This document shows, piece after piece, positions 9,981-19,901 of a DNA stretch of 31,455 bases. Positions within the stretch are counted from its first letter, which is position 1. Each line of letters starts with the position of its first letter. Where the stretch lies: NCBI GenBank assembly GCA_001579985.1, contig LRSR01005393.1, forward strand, positions 1 to 31,455, written 5' to 3'. Origin of the DNA: Hypsibius dujardini (lineage: Eukaryota; Tardigrada; Eutardigrada; Parachela; Hypsibiidae). A model generated the notes under the pieces. It was not told the DNA's origin. It worked only from the letters and a program-made list of their open reading frames with translations, and did not search any database. The translations under genes were made by a program, and so were the position numbers.

Positions 9981-12900
9981 TCATTCTTGGATGTCTTTCC
10001 GTGGATCATGTGAGCCGAAAAATTTCGCGTAGTAATTGGGGTAGAACGTAATGAACGCTTTCAATCGCTCCAGACGCTCCCGCGGATCCTTGATGGCATC
10101 CGTCATTTTCAACAACGAGTACTGGAGGGAAAGAAAAACATTATTATCATTCCGCAATAATGTCAGATCAGTGAAATCTTTCAATCAGTAAATGAACACT
10201 GACCAATTCTTCCGAAGTAATCTTCCCCTTTCCATCCTCAAAAAAGTGCTCCACCAAAACCGGTCTAGCGCAACAGAAGTTCCGCCGAGGAGCTGCAACC
10301 AAGGCACCATTTATAATACGTAATACGCGGAACATGAACGGCACAATCAACAACAAAATTGTTTACCTCCACGGCCGAGCTGACCGGACCTGATTAAGCA
10401 CGCCTTCAGTTCATCACCCAGGCCAGCCGGTATTTCGAAAATGACGGCGGCGTGTTCCAGCATAAAATAAAGGATTTCCCTTCCAGACTGCTCCGGCACC
10501 ATAGTTGGAAATACGACCGCGACAAATTTGTCCAAGATGAAAAAGTGGTTAGCAATCTGAGAAAAAAAGGATCGTTCCAGCAGGCAAACTTGATTTTGCC
10601 TCTCGACTACGTATCATCTAGTCGGTCAGTCCTTTCTAACCGCGCAGTCATAACGGCAAGTGAACCAGTCTTCCTGTTGTGCGTGTGTCTGATCCCTTAC
10701 TTACAGTCCCGAGTACTGGCGCTTTCGTGTTGACACTTACGTTACGATTCAGCAAAGGAACGCCAGGCAGGCACATTAAGTGCAAGAACCAGAGTAGTTT
10801 CTTCAAATAATCCCGACGGAGCCAAGGTAAAATGGAAAGGTATAGTTGGAGAGCGGTGACGGTGTCAGTTCTCGGCCGCGCAGAACCAATGAGCTGATGC
10901 AATGCCTGAAGAAGCTCAGCGTGGCTAGCCGGCAAGATCCCGCCGTCCGGTGATTTGTTCACTTGAATTTTGTCCATAACAGACCTGCGAGCAGATTTCT
11001 TGGTAGCGAAGCGGGTAATACTGTGATCACGGATGGGGCCAATCAACACCAGCGGATGCACTGCTCCGTGACCCTTGTTCTGTAGAAGCGATGACAGGAA
11101 CTGTGGCGAGTCGTCGAGAACTTCGAGCGCCGCTTCAAATAGGGGGGAAAATTTGCTGCGAAAAGAAGACCGCAAGGGAGTAATAAAACATAGCTGGGCT
11201 AAACAATTGAGGACCTTTTCAAGCCCTCTGCATAAACACGTGGCAAAAACTTCAGGCCGACCGAATTGACGCCAATTTTCACCGGCGACCAGTAAAATGG
11301 GGTGGTCGGAGTTTGAGCCATTTTGGTCAATGCGTGCAACTGTTTTTTACCAGTTGACCACTCAGCCGATCGATTGATTAATTTTGAATTATTTTGGCGA
11401 TCTGGTGTTAAATCAATGAATCAAGCAATGGAGAAACAGCTGCACGCGTTGGCCGAAATTGGCTCAAACTCCGACCACCCCATTTTGCTGGACGCCGGTA
11501 AAAATTGGCGTCAATTCGGTCGGCCTGAGGTTTTTGCCACGTGCGTAATGCAGAGCTACGGTAATATCAGTACATTGTTCGGGTGAAGTTTACAGCGTTT
11601 GACATCACAGGTATAATGTCCTCCTCCACATTAGCGGCGTGAATAAAGGTCTCCAAGGTCTCCAAATTGAAATAGACTAGAAGATGCATTAGGGACACCT
11701 CCCGCCAGGCGTTTACGCATTCTACCACAAGGACAAAATGGAAAAAATGGACAACATGGACAAAATATCCGCTGTACAAACAGTAAGTGGAAGTCGAAAC
11801 GAAGGTTCTTACCCTTGAAATTTGATTCCCAGTATGCCAGGAGCTTTTCAGAAGAAACAGACCCATCATCATCCGAATCGATGGAGATACCGTCCATCGA
11901 GACGTCATCATCGGTGATCTCGGTGGCGGCCGGACCGAAAATTGTCTGGAATATCTCATACCGGATTTCACGGCAGAGGTTATCTTCAGTTGAACTTTCG
12001 GTCCCGGTAGAGCTCAGAGAGCTGGCCGAACCATTCGAAGAAGTACTATCCGGTAAAAAGTAAAAAAATAATATGCAGACAGTATTTGGGCATTGAAGGT
12101 ACAAATGAATAAAAAAGTAGAACTATACCTGCGACGACCCATTATGTCACTCAACTGGCCACGAAGATCCTCGTTGAAAGGTGAAAGCTGGTAGCTCTTA
12201 TCCGGGGAGAACGCAGACACAGATCCATTGCGCGTGCGGGGCGAGGATGGAACCAGCAATCCTTCTTGCAACATCTTTTCACAGAACTACATTAGAGAGC
12301 GGACGTTTTCTCATATCAGACATACTACCGGGAAATTACCGTTGCTTAATCTAATGAACCATCAATATCACAGAGAAGCAATCAGTCCATCACATAAATG
12401 GTCGAGTTTGGCTATTCAAACTGGATTGTTACAGCCTACAGCCAACGGGCAGTGGACCAACCGCCAACGGGCAGTGGACCAACCGCCAACGGTCAGTGGA
12501 CCAACCGCCAGCCGTCAGTGGACCAATCGCCAGCGGTCAGTGGACCAATCGCCAGCGGTCAGTGGACCAACCGCCAGTCGTCAGTGGACCAATCGCCAGC
12601 CGTCAGTGGACTAACCGCCAACGGTCAGTGGACCAACCGCCAGCCGTCAGTGGACCGAGTCCAGACGCGCAACTGGCCAATCAATTAATCAATCATTGAG
12701 ATTTCAGCAGTCAATCCGTCAAATCAATTAATCTATCAATTTACATGACGAAAAAGAACAGCGACCAGCATTATTTTAAAATTAATACACACTGAAGGAA
12801 GAAGACACTCACCGCAAGAGCCATTTCTCGTGTGACAGTCTTCGGTGGATCGGAGAGCAGGTAGCCCGGTTCAACATGCTGGAACTGCTCCAAGAAATCA

Positions 12901-13251
12901 AGCAGGGCTTTCGCAAGATCCTTTCCCACTACGGACTGTTGTGCCTTCGCGTCATGCTCCACTCGACGAAAGGTGATCTACAGCGGAAAGAATTACTTGC
13001 ACTCGCAAATCTCATCGTACATGTAGAACGAACGCATCAGTGACAGAGAAAAAAGAGAAATGAGCGGATGCCGGACCTGTATGTGGATCGTGATGTTTTC
13101 CCAAAAATTAGTGAATTTGAACGGGCCTGAAAAATAAATAAAAAACGCATCAATCGTGTGAGACCCTAACGATGTGATTGTTCTGAGAACTCTCACAATT
13201 ATTTGTTGGCTGGATCTGGCGCGCAACGCGTGGATAGGCAAATTGCTCCAT
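9981..13251 (-). CDS. DEPDC7: DEP domain-containing protein 7-like, 10 exons, 532 aa
   Basis: Exons in transcript order: 13251-13197, 13126-13077, 12977-12813, 12286-12129, 12045-11813, 11676-11574, 11155-10741, 10556-10367, 10292-10204, 10121-9981; they total 1599 nt in phase. The DEP domain spans about residues 25-135. It runs from KFTNFWENITIHIQ through VVGKDLAKALLDFL and FCEKMLQEGLLVP to FSPDKSYQL, matching the layout of DEPDC7. A Ser-rich acidic linker (about 143-220) follows. The C-terminal helical region has LQLYLSILPWLRRDYLKKLL, then FMLEHAAVIFEIP and, near the end, LKAFITFYPNYYAKFFG. Human DEPDC7 carries LFLMDHQKDVFKIP and a terminal HPDIFIEHFGD there. DEP proteins act in membrane-linked or CARMA/GTPase signalling. 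DEPDC1 or LET-99-type relatives are the alternative names. Exons 1 and 6 are short and are the least secure. Confidence 0.8.
11237..11543. mobile_element. 307-bp fold-back element (family B) in intron 6 of the DEPDC7-like gene
   Basis: The left arm at 11237-11342 is nearly the exact reverse complement of the right arm at 11437-11543. Both ends begin CACGTGGCAAAAAC, continue through CAGGCCGACCGAATTG and run into CAA.GCGTGCA.CTG. About 95 bases of A/T-rich loop lie between. The element sits wholly in the intron (11156-11573). The structure is that of a non-autonomous MITE or fold-back transposon, with no coding capacity. The outer CACGTGGCAAAA is shared with the family A copy at 29958. Confidence 0.85.
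12441..12656. repeat. 22-bp minisatellite, about 10 copies, in intron 3 of the DEPDC7-like gene
   Basis: The unit is about GCCAACGGTCAGTGGACCAA plus two more bases, repeated from 12441 to 12656 with a few substitutions. The long frames reading QWTNRQ repeatedly are artefacts of this repeat inside an intron. Confidence 0.95.
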
Positions 13252-13723
13252 GCCGTCAAATGAAGATAATAGGTGCGCTTTTCGGGATGGCTGCTATAAT
13301 TTCACGGCGCGCAAAAAAAATCTAAATCGAAGCAGATTCCGAAACAATAAGCAAAAGCAACAAGGCAGGCTCAAATTTTGGGATCCTATGGAGGGGAGGT
13401 GAATCGAAGTACGAGCTGCTGAAAACTTGAAATTTAAAAATGACAACACAGCAAAGGTGAGCAAATAAAATTTAAGCAATATGTTAGAATCCGACTCCCA
13501 CTGTCCTGTCAGTTTGCTGAGAAAATGTAGGCGTTGCGCATACGTCCTTCATACAAAAGCCACTGTCCCTTCGTCCACGCGGTTTGTTTTGCCCGCGATT
13601 TTTCAAGTAACCCCTTTCGCTCCTTCAGACTGTCACATCTTAATATTCTTTTTCAATTTATTGCGGTGCTGACCCGGTTGGGAAATCGACAGATCATATA
13701 TTCAAGTACTAGTACTGACTTCA

Positions 13724-14135
13724 GGGCGCTCTTGCCCTTTGTACCCTCAGCCCCCGGGCGCTCTTGCCCATTGAACCCCCAGCCCCCGGGGCGCTCTTGC
13801 CCCTTGTACCCTCAGCCCCAGGCGCTCTTGCCCCTTGAACCCTCAGCCCCGGGGCCCTCTTGCCCATTGAACCCTCAGCCCCGGGGCGCTCTTGCCCCTT
13901 GNGCTCTTGCCCCTTGAACCCTCCCCTTGAACCCTCAGCCCCGGGGCCCTCTTGCCCCTTGAACCCCCAGCCCCGGGGCGCTCTTGCCCCTTGAACCCTC
14001 AACCCCCGGGGCCCTCTTGCCCATTGAACCCTCAGCCCCCGGGCCCTCTTGCCCATTGAACCCTCAGCCCCGGGGCGCTCTTGCCCCTTGGACCCCAGCC
14101 CCGGGGCGCTCTTGCCCCTTGAACCCTCAGCCCCC
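13724..14135. repeat. C/G-rich ~32-33-bp minisatellite, about 13 copies, with one undetermined base
   Basis: The unit is roughly GGGGCGCTCTTGCCCCTTGA followed by ACCCTCAGCCCC. An N is present at 13902, with a truncated copy beside it, so the true copy number is probably collapsed. It lies between the divergent starts of the DEPDC7-like gene (13251) and the ADAR-family gene (14490). Proline-rich frames across it on either strand are repeat artefacts. Confidence 0.95.
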
Positions 14136-14489
14136 ATTAAGTTGCATGTTCGAACCGTCATTACGATTACGAAGGCGTCGTACAAGTTGGCACCAATTCT
14201 ATTGTGCGAAATCAACTGGAAAATTATCTTTGTGATCTTAAAATTTACCTGGCAAGATTGGAGTTGCACAGCAAGCTGAAAGAATAGAAAATGTCGAGGG
14301 TAGCGTAGGGGTCCGGAAATGTATCGCGACAAGAGGCGTGGCAATGTTGGTCAGAAGGGGCGGTAACAATCGTTTGTTTACTCAATGCTTTGTTCCGGTT
14401 TCCATTCATCGCAGTCGCCAACGGACAAGGCAGACTCTTCCACACCCGTGATGAGTTCGGACTTTTGGTTGTTGAGCCTCATTATGTAA

Positions 14490-17292
14490 ATGGCACCTGA
14501 GGATGCGATCCCCACAAACGGAAGCTATCGCTGGCTGGGCGGACTGTCCCACGTCAACAGCAGCCAGAAGGACAATTATCACAGCAACGTCGTCGAGCTG
14601 GCCGCACAGGGCAGAATCTTCTACGGGACAGGACTGACTGTCGCGGCGGCTGAGGATCAGGCGCGGGAGAAGGCGACCCTCTTCGCTCGAATTACCAATG
14701 CACACCGCGCGGATCCACGGCAGGGGGAATTCGTGGAGCTGCTGTGTGGCCGGGCACCGGTTCCCGATCGCATCTACAGGGATTCACTTCCGGCGAAGGA
14801 CCAGGTGACTCTGGCAAACGCGGTCTTCGTGAGCGACAAGCGTATGGTGGCCATTATCGAACCGGATGAAGATTTCCCTCGAGCCGCGGTGGTGCACACT
14901 GAGCCGAAGGTGGAAAAGATTCGTAGCTGGGTCGCAGGTGAGTTGTTCACACTTTTCTGAGCTAATCCATCAATCAATCAAGGGCGGTCGTTTGGCTGAC
15001 ATGAAATGTCATCGATTGATTGGTTGAATGAATGGAAGTGCAGTTTATAATCGTTTGGGCAATTGAACATACTTTTTCGGTGAGCTTGTTACTACGCTCC
15101 TCATTAGCATTATTGCCAATTGACACGGTTTTTTTAATTGTTCTGCAGGTGCGTCCGATGATTTGAAGCAAACCATGAGGAACATCTTCCTGCCCCAGCA
15201 GGAGTACTGGGATGTCAGTGACTTAATGGCCAGCGGGAAGGCCTGCGAAGCGTTGGGACGCGTACTGGAATCTAACAAAGACCCGACGCGAATAAAGGTT
15301 ATGACGAAGACACTTGCCTCGACCGGGCCGAATTCACCTCTGTTTGAGCATCGCATTTTGATTTTTGGCTGCGAGCTCGCCGGCTATGGAGAAACTTTGC
15401 AGATTGCCAAGCAAAGTGTCGCTGCTTCTTTTTTGCACTGGATCCGAAGGAAAACTCTGGATCTCCTCGTCGAGCCCTTAAAATCTCACGGAGCGCAACA
15501 ACTGATCCCGTTGCACCGGAACATACCGCAAATCCTTTCTCGAGTCGTTTTGGACAAGTATGACGCGTTGCTGAAGTTGGTGGAAGCTGACAGTTTTATG
15601 CGTCGCACCCTTTTCTCGAAGGTGACTTGACCAGATGGTTTAATTAGAAGACCCTGTCTTTGTCACTCAATATATTTGCCGCCAATCTGTCTTCCCATGC
15701 CTTGCCAAATAATATTGCTCTATTTCTGTGTGCCGCTCTTTGTAACTGTTCATCCATCTGTCTCTTAGTCTCCACCTTTGTGGCTGTAGCTTTTAGTCGT
15801 TAACCTGGTTCCAGTGAGATGTACCTGTTTGTAGGAATCGTTTGCGTCTTCCCAGCGACCTTTGCTGTTTGCAAATTTTTAATGCACTCACCATTTTTTT
15901 TTCAGCACATTGCGGCAGTTATCCTGCAGGAGTTCAACGATTTCCGCGTTATTTCTCTCGCAGCTGGAGGAGGGACCATACTTGCGAAGGCGCAGGAAAT
16001 CTCCAAAGACAGCGCCGGTTTCCTCCTGAAAGACTGTCACGCGGAAATGTTAGCTCTTCGCGCTGCTAAGTTGTTCTTGTACGATCAACTGGAGATTTTC
16101 CTCTCTGCCGATCGGAAGACGTCCCTGACGTCGATTTTCATGCTGGGCCCTAATGGAACGATCATTCTGAAACACGGTTAGTCGCGCATCACTGTCCACA
16201 CTGCACGGGCGACTACAGTAAGTGTTGTTGCATATTGTCGTATTATTTTGTAGGACTGGCCTTGCACCTGTACGTGAGCGAGAAACCGTGTGGTCATCCG
16301 GATGTCTTGCAGACTGACTCAACGACCCGCCTCTCCAACGCCGGACCCTTCGTGCTGTATGAGAAATGTTGTGATGATGATACACCGGCAAGACCACTGG
16401 CTTCCGGCAAGCGGGATGCGACCTTGCAGATCATGTCATGTTGCGATAAGCTCCAGAGCAAGTACTTCCTTGGAATCCAGGTAAGGCATTCTTCAACATC
16501 GGTGTACATACATTCCGAAGTTTCTCTTAGCAACTTGTGAACTTCGCAGGGTCATCTGCTGTCGCTGATAGTTCTGCCGGTTTATTTGGGAGTGGTGGTG
16601 ATAGGAAATGGCCCGCTTGGTGCGCCACCTGTCACTGCTGGCCGGACCATCTTCGGCATTCATGCTGCACTCGAGGCGGGTTATCCGACAGTGCTGAAGG
16701 AGAAGTGTTCGGTATTTGGGTATGAGGCGGTTTCACCGGTAGTTGTCGCCGGTCTCGCACCTCCGATGCCGGCCAAGTCAGGGGAGAAGCCGGCAGGTCG
16801 AGAAATGGCCTTTTGTTACTACGCGGATCGAGTATCCGGCAAGTCCCTTTTGGAGTACATTGATCCGGAAACAGGTACGTATCTTGCAATGGCGGATAGA
16901 CAGACAATACCGCATATAGCATTTGCGCATAAAACACAGAAGTGCGGATCGGAAGTATGTGTAGAAAGTTCTGCTTCTGCGTTACAGGAAAGCAACTGAA
17001 CAGCTCCTTTTCACTGTTGTGCAAGCGAGCTCTGTTTGTCCGTTTCCTAAGATTGTACGACTGTATTCCGGAAGCTGAGCTGCCGGCGACGGCCACCATG
17101 CACCCTCGCTTCCGCGGTTCCTATCTGGATTGCAAAAACACGGCCATTGACTACGCCGCGCAGAAGGAATTCTTTCTAGAGCTGCTGAAGCAGACCGTTC
17201 CGAATGGTCAGCAGTGGGTGCGGAAGAATCTGCTCTCGGAGAAGTTCACCTGCGTTTTGGAGTCCAAGCCAGTCAATTACAGTGTCGAGTAA
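14490..17292 (+). CDS. ADAR: ADAR/ADAD-family double-stranded RNA adenosine deaminase, 6 exons, 682 aa
   Basis: Exons 14490-14937, 15149-15621, 15906-16176, 16254-16480, 16550-16874 and 16988-17292 total 2049 nt in phase. Family members deaminate adenosine to inosine in dsRNA. A dsRNA-binding-like fold lies at about residues 180-247 (GPNSPLFEHRILIFG...GYGETLQIAKQSVAASFL). A weaker half-domain is seen at about 28-68. The deaminase domain runs from about 268 to the end. Zinc and catalytic residues are all present: H352-A-E354 in KDCHAEM, C410 in EKPCG, and C460 in MSCCDK. GIQG and the CKRALFVRFLRLYDCIP stretch also match ADARs. The segment IPQILSRVVLDKYDALL matches the start of the ADAR deaminase domain and crosses the exon 2/3 join, confirming it. 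Two inositol-hexakisphosphate-contacting residues after DK look replaced (see findings). The start follows an in-frame stop and has context AAATGG. Confidence 0.88.
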
Positions 17293-18201
17293 GCTGAGCA
17301 GCAAGGATCTTTTCTAGGAGGGATGAATCTTGCTACTTTCTCAGTTTCTCGTATGGCGAAAGTGAAATGATCTGTCTGTATCTTTATAGTTTTCTTGTGT
17401 TACATTGCCGCCTATTTCTTTATGGAAATTTCATGAACGTATTTGTTAGATCCCGGTACAGCATTATTCTTGTGAGATCCTTGAGTCAATGTTCATCCAA
17501 TGGATTTCGGCATCCCCGGCAAGAAGCACTGACGGTTTAGAGTACGAGTACTTTGCTCGGCCAGGGAACGAAAACATAAACACGACCTCTCAGGCAACAT
17601 CTTTCCCGGTCATCTAGGCACCACTGATACCATTTACGCTGTAGCCTACAGAGTACCGTACCGTCGCGATCTCAAGGGACAGTAGAGTGTCCTAGGGCGT
17701 GCATTCCGCCCGCCTTACGCCGTATATTTAGACCGGTGTGTGTGTGTGCGTGTGTGTGCATCTGCTGCACTGAGGCGGCGCTTAGCTGTCCCTTGAGATC
17801 GCGACGGTACGGTACAGACTCCAGTAGCTAGGAAGCCTGCGAGCAACTGCGGATGCGCACTCGGCAACAACCAGATTATGTGACTGCGCCGCACAGTCTG
17901 CAGCCAATCACATCGGCCGGAAGACATGCAGATGGGCTGGGCCATCGTGTTTACCGGCAAATGTTGGCCGTTTTTCCTGGAAGAGCTGCTGACTCCATCG
18001 AGCCGTGAACAAATTGTCAACAAGCTCTGTCTCGATTTAGCAAGGCGGATTTCCCCGGTCGTATCTTTTCGCGTCGCACTCATGTTCGATTCCTGTATAA
18101 AAAGCACTCGATTCCTTGAAACACAGTCTAGCACGGTATGAACTGTAGTCTAGAGAATTTTCAAACGTAGCACAGAAATTTGCATGAAACCTTAAACGAA
18201 A
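17293..18201. other. Intergenic region; inverted repeat and GT microsatellite, no gene supported
   Basis: Open frames on both strands here show no recognisable domain. The region holds a 30-bp perfect inverted repeat (17653-17815), a short (GT)n tract at about 17736-17760, and the presumed promoter/5' UTR of the gene at 18202. Confidence 0.6.
17653..17815. repeat. Perfect 30-bp inverted repeat with 103-bp spacer
   Basis: GTACCGTACCGTCGCGATCT and the following ten bases (17653-17682) are the exact reverse complement of 17786-17815. The spacer contains the GT-rich tract. This may be the termini of a small element or a recent local inverted duplication. Confidence 0.9.
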
Positions 18202-19467
18202 ATGGTATTCGGATGGTTAAACAATGGTCTTCGACAGCGGTCAAGCTCCGTCAGCGAGGTGAGCTGGTTTTTGAATCCGTCTCGCAGTCACAATGGTGCA
18301 TCTGTAAACGGTGTTTTAAGAGATTTCTTGCCGTTGCAGGATGAGAGTCGTCGCCGCACTTCCATTGATGATGAAGCGCAGGGTCGCCATCAGCGAGAAC
18401 GCAGAGAATCTCTTGATTCTTTGTTGGAAGCTGAAATAATAACACGAGCCAAATCTCAGATGGCAGAGCAACCAATACCGCAGCCACCACGACGCCGGTC
18501 AATCTTTGAAATGCGTGGACCGTTTGGTGCAGATCGTTTCAGTCGTGAGGTATCGGTCTATCTTCCTGCCTGCCTGCCTGCCTGCCTGCATGCCTGCCTG
18601 CATGCCTGTCTGTTTGTCTTTCTGTTCGTCTTTCTGTCTGTCTGTCTGTCTGTCTGTCTGCCTGCCTGCCTGCCTGCCTGCCTGTCTGTTTGTCTGTCTG
18701 CCTGCCTGCATGCCTTTCTGTCTTTCTGCCATTCTGTCTGACTATCTGATTATCTGACTATCCCCCTTGCCTTGAGCTTCTGTCTTGATGTATTGATGTG
18801 CGAATCAACTTATTCATTTCTAGTACGCTGATGCGATGGACGATATGTGGATGGCCGAGTGCGATCAGGGTGACGCCGGTCGTGCTGGCAAGGGCATTCT
18901 GCAGGGGGAGCTTTTTCAGCGCCGAGTCGCCCTGGGGCAAGATGAATTCAGTCGCGAGGTATACATTGTATGGCATAAGTCTCTTTCGTTCCCGGTGTTT
19001 TTATGCAGAACACTGAAATTGGACCACTTAATCAACCGTGTTCATTTGATTCCTTAGTACTTCGATTCAATGGGAGACACGTTTGTGGCCGAGACCGATC
19101 ACGGAGATTCCGGCTTTCTCTACAACAATCCACACCAACCAACTTTCAATCGAATTCCGGAAGCTCTACGTCGCATCAGTCAAACTCTTTATCGACCGGT
19201 CAAAGTCGGCTCCGATGAATTCAGTCGCGAGGTGCGAACGTTTATTCATACCGACAAAGCGGGCAGACAGTGAACAATAATTCACACAGGCAGAAAGCTA
19301 AAGGAGGTTTATATACAGCCGGGCGTAATTCTTCTGATTTCTCACAGTATGCGCGCGAGGCGGAAGATGTCTGGCTCGCCCAGGCCGGGAAGGGGCCATC
19401 TGGCCGGGCTCTGCCCAGTGAACTGGTACAGCGCATGCGTCTTGGCTCAGATGGAGCTGCGCGTTAG
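18202..19467 (+). CDS. Unrecognised 231-aa protein built from exon-encoded FSRE-Y repeats
   Basis: Exons 18202-18258, 18340-18549, 18824-18958, 19058-19231 and 19348-19467 are all phase 0 and total 696 nt. I recognise no family. The first two exons are charged, with several basophilic-kinase-like sites (RRRTS, RRESL, RRRSI), and end GADRFSRE. The next exons start YADAMDDMWMAE and YFDSMGDTFVAE, and each ends DEFSRE. The last exon starts YAREAEDVWLAQ and stops after DGAAR. Each repeat is therefore Y..x.D.[WF].A[EQ]...G[DP][AS]G, a variable middle, then D.FSRE. Repeats are 45, 58 and 39 residues long. No signal peptide or membrane segment is visible. The stop TAG touches a GTAAGA donor of a probable 3' UTR intron. 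The regular exon structure makes me fairly sure it is a real gene. Its function is unknown. Confidence 0.78.
18560..18745. repeat. (CCTG/CTGT)n microsatellite in intron 2 of the repeat-protein gene
   Basis: This tetranucleotide tract fills most of intron 2 (18550-18823). It is the same motif family as the tract in RTEL1 intron 3. Confidence 0.93.
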
Positions 19468-19901
19468 GTAAGAGCTCCCGAATCTGTCGCACCGAAATCT
19501 AGTTCAGTGGTCCAACCATTTAACAGATACAGTATTATGATTTTCTAACTCTGTCTTCGTACAGTTTCTCGGATTGGAAAACGCTTTCGCCGTCGCACTG
19601 CACAAAGAACCAGCAACTTACACCACTGAATGAATATACATATTTCGCCTCGGGCTTTGGAAAGCAGTGTTCTAAATACTGAGCGTGTGTGTAGCTTTAA
19701 GTGTGTCTCAATTTGTGTGATTCAAACCGATTTCCAAAAACGCACTTTGGCAATGGGAATACAGTAATGCATATTGTATTACTCATATGTGTTAATTTGT
19801 ACATATTTCCTTTCAGTCAATTGCGACTGTGTACATAATGACGTGTATAAAATGGACCTGTGAACCTTGAAAAGAGATCGGGTTATCGGGTTCAGTGAGC
19901 A
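19468..19901. other. Probable 3' UTR intron (19468-19564) and convergent 3' region
   Basis: GTAAGAGC directly follows the TAG of the upstream gene, and a TTCGTACAG acceptor follows at about 19564. This fits a small intron in the 3' UTR. The remainder separates the convergent 3' ends of that gene and NOL12. No other gene is seen. Confidence 0.5.

Noticed and set aside
12441-12656. CRISPR-like array or Gln/Trp-rich repeat protein
   Set aside because: The 22-bp units are directly adjacent with no unique spacers, and they lie inside an intron of the DEPDC7-like gene in a eukaryotic genome; it is a minisatellite.
13721-14344. Collagen-like Pro/Gly-rich open frames on both strands
   Set aside because: They arise from the 32-33-bp C/G-rich minisatellite, contain an undetermined base, and read open in several frames at once.
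15149-15630. Separate gene encoding mitochondrial ribosomal protein mL44 (dsRBD resemblance)
   Set aside because: The end of this exon continues directly into the ADAR deaminase domain (IPQILSRVVLDKYDALL joined to HIAAVILQEFNDF), and no RNase III-like domain is present.
17715-18134. 139-codon minus-strand frame
   Set aside because: No domain, overlaps a GT microsatellite and the promoter of the gene at 18202; a chance frame.
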